Of a DNA stretch of 21,736 bases, positions 20,908 through 21,736 are shown piece after piece. The stretch is taken from assembly GCA_002774315.1 (NCBI GenBank), contig PEYP01000060.1, positions 1 to 21,736 on the forward strand, written 5' to 3'. Every line of letters begins with the position of its first letter. Positions within the stretch are counted from its first letter, which is position 1. Both the position numbers and the translations under genes were made by a program. A model generated the notes under the pieces. That model saw only the letters and a program-made list of their open reading frames with translations. It made no database searches and was not told the DNA's origin. Origin of the DNA: Candidatus Stahliibacteriota bacterium CG08_land_8_20_14_0_20_40_26 (lineage in GTDB: Bacteria > Hydrothermota > UBA3073).

Positions 20908-20936
20908 ATTATAACACATATGTAGTTTCAAGTCAA
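20908..20936 (-). promoter_or_regulatory. Promoter of the DUF2520 gene, predicted (near-)leaderless
   Basis: On the minus strand TTGACT (20936-20931), 17 nt, TATAAT (20913-20908), preceded by TGT. Eight nt separate the -10 from the ATG at 20899, so the leader would be about 0-3 nt. Confidence 0.75.
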
Positions 20937-20979
20937 GAAAAAAGAAAAGTCTCTTACAAGTCTCGTTAAAGTCCCTGTT

Positions 20980-21015
20980 ATAAAATAAAAAGGGGCGTTC
21001 AATTGAACGCCCCTT
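20980..21015 (-). terminator. Intrinsic terminator of hsp20
   Basis: AAGGGGCGTTC-AATT-GAACGCCCCTT (20990-21015) is a perfect 11-bp GC-containing stem with a 4-nt loop. On the minus strand it is followed by TTTATTTTAT. It begins 11 bp after the hsp20 stop codon. It is the only textbook Rho-independent terminator in the window. Confidence 0.92.
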
Positions 21016-21026
21016 CGGGTCAGAAC

Positions 21027-21482
21027 CTACTTCACCTTTACTTCAACAACCTTCGTCTTCCGCACTTCCTTCTTCGGGAGTTTAAGTTCCAGGATACCGT
21101 TTTTAAGCGTTGCCTCTACCTTGTTTGGATCTATTTCCTGTGGGAGTTTCACACATCTTCCAAATGAACCGCAACATCTTTCCGCAAGATAATACGTTTC
21201 ATCTTTCTCCTCTTTTTCTTTCTTTACTTCCCCTTTAATGGTTATGGAATCATCCGTTACTGAGATATCAAGGTCTTCTTTCTTTATTCCTGGAATCTCA
21301 GTTCTCAAAAGGAAGTATTCTTTTTTCTCCACGAGATCAACAGCAGGGACCCATTCGACCTCTGGTAATCTCTCCTCTGCCTGCCATCTGGCTGGGAAAA
21401 AATCAGAGAAGAATCTATCAACGAACCTATCGAATGTATCCTCCAATCTGGATATTTCTGCAAGGGGATAGTATCTTTTCAT
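21027..21482 (-). CDS. hsp20: Small heat shock protein, Hsp20/alpha-crystallin family
   Basis: ATP-independent holdase that binds unfolding proteins. The 151-aa product has an N-terminal region with FDRFVDRFFSDFFPARW, then the alpha-crystallin domain from about residue 45 (WVPAVDLVEKKEYFLLRTEI, PGIKKEDLDISV). The conserved C-terminal consensus reads ATLKNGILELKLPK, and the tail is lysine-rich. The usual ERxYGxFxRxxxLP reads ERCCGSFGRCVKLP, so three cysteines replace Tyr and other residues. A GTG at 21491 would add three residues, but ATG 21482 lies 8 nt behind GAGGAGG and is preferred. No CIRCE element was found upstream; a palindrome lies at 21555-21570. It ends in a strong terminator and appears monocistronic. 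Confidence 0.95.
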   Translation of the reverse strand: MKRYYPLAEISRLEDTFDRFVDRFFSDFFPARWQAEERLPEVEWVPAVDLVEKKEYFLLRTEIPGIKKEDLDISVTDDSITIKGEVKKEKEEKDETYYLAERCCGSFGRCVKLPQEIDPNKVEATLKNGILELKLPKKEVRKTKVVEVKVK

Positions 21483-21504
21483 ATTAATCACCTCCTCTTT
21501 CAGC

Positions 21505-21615
21505 TACAGATTTCATAGAGTTTAGCCACAGATTTCACTGATTTTATTTTTTAGCCACTGATTTCAGTGGTTGTCTCTGTGTTAATCACCGCTATCTGTG
21601 TAATCTGTGGCTTTT
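21505..21615. repeat. CACAGATTTCACTGATT / CTGTGTAATCTGTGG spacer repeats
   Basis: Upstream of hsp20 the spacer is made of loosely repeated words: GCTACAGATTTCATAGAGTT, GCCACAGATTTCACTGATTT, GCCACTGATTTCAGTGG and TCTGTGTAATCTGTGGC. Within it CCACTGA-TT-TCAGTGG (21555-21570) is a perfect palindrome. No ORF is present. Confidence 0.5.
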
Positions 21616-21669
21616 TCTATCGCCTTCACTCATATAGTTGGAAAAAGTTAAAAAAGGTTACAAAAATTT

Positions 21670-21678
21670 TGGTATAAT
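21670..21678 (+). promoter_or_regulatory. Possible extended -10 promoter for a gene beyond the right edge
   Basis: TGGTATAAT gives a perfect -10 (21673-21678) with an upstream TG. No good -35 lies 16-18 nt upstream (the region is A-rich), so it would rely on the extended -10. It would read rightward out of the window. Confidence 0.4.
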
Positions 21679-21697
21679 CCGTCAAATCTGTGTAATC

Positions 21698-21717
21698 CCT
21701 GCCTGCCGTCAGGCAGG
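21698..21717. repeat. Short palindromic repeat, family copy 7 (CCTGCCT-6-AGGCAGG)
   Basis: Perfect 7-bp stem CCTGCCT/AGGCAGG, loop GCCGTC. The arms are identical to copy 1 at 159-177 with a different loop. It lies about 20 bp after the putative rightward -10. Confidence 0.7.
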
Positions 21718-21736
21718 CGCTAACTTTTTTATCTTG

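Noticed and set aside
21541..21600. CIRCE element upstream of hsp20
   Set aside because: The palindrome CCACTGATTTCAGTGG does not match TTAGCACTC-N9-GAGTGCTAA and sits about 75 bp upstream of the start.
1..21736. tRNA or other structural RNA genes
   Set aside because: No T-arm-like GGTTCGAATCC and acceptor pairing were found on either strand by reading; a tRNAscan-type run was not possible.

Overview
The window looks like a chromosomal segment of an uncultivated, probably anaerobic bacterium with an outer membrane. It is AT-rich and densely coded, with 25 intact protein genes, one doubtful short ORF and one gene remnant. Anaerobic life is suggested by indolepyruvate:ferredoxin oxidoreductase (IorAB) and a radical SAM enzyme. 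A double membrane is suggested by a lipoprotein, a signal-peptide beta-barrel-like protein and a lytic transglycosylase. Gene content and the style of the intergenic repeats recall candidate-phylum genomes such as WOR-3/Stahlbacteria, but this is an impression and not a demonstrated placement. No tRNA, rRNA, CRISPR array, transposase or phage gene was seen.

Layout. 1-243: spacer with a leftward promoter for a gene beyond the left edge and the promoter of mnmA. 244-5122 (+): mnmA, a decayed GxxExxY-like remnant, a lipoprotein, then iorA and iorB separated by a short ORF. 5019-5585 (-): cvpA, running into the 3' end of iorB. 5649-7271 (+): lytic transglycosylase and an atypical 6-phosphofructokinase, each starting inside an identical 25-nt hairpin repeat. 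7352-9301 (+): archease and nadB. 9468-11163 (+): hpf, hprK and a class II purE. 15768-11274 (-): aminotransferase, radical SAM protein, then rpsP-khpA-trmD-rplS-yraN with rimM missing. 16847-15984 (-): an outer-membrane-type protein. 17073-20047 (+): argS, yajC, fmt. 20899-20063 (-): a DUF2520 Rossmann protein. 21482-21027 (-): hsp20 with a clear intrinsic terminator.

How the genes fit together. Most are housekeeping: translation (mnmA, trmD, rpsP, rplS, khpA, argS, fmt, hpf), glycolysis and its control (pfkA, hprK), NAD and purine synthesis (nadB, purE), envelope (yajC, transglycosylase, cvpA), and amino-acid fermentation (iorAB, possibly fed by the aminotransferase).

The most interesting signals are non-coding. 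(1) A short palindrome is repeated three times directly before ATG codons, with the Shine-Dalgarno sequence in its 3' arm. It belongs to a wider palindrome family with seven copies here. (2) Eight near-consensus sigma-70 promoters can be read by eye. Seven have an exact 17-bp spacer, and several place the start codon at or next to the predicted transcription start, implying leaderless mRNAs. (3) Spacers are filled with families of short degenerate repeats and gene remnants. Among proteins, the PFK lacks the glycine loop, PurE carries class II (CO2-using) signatures, and ArgRS has lost a recognisable HIGH motif.
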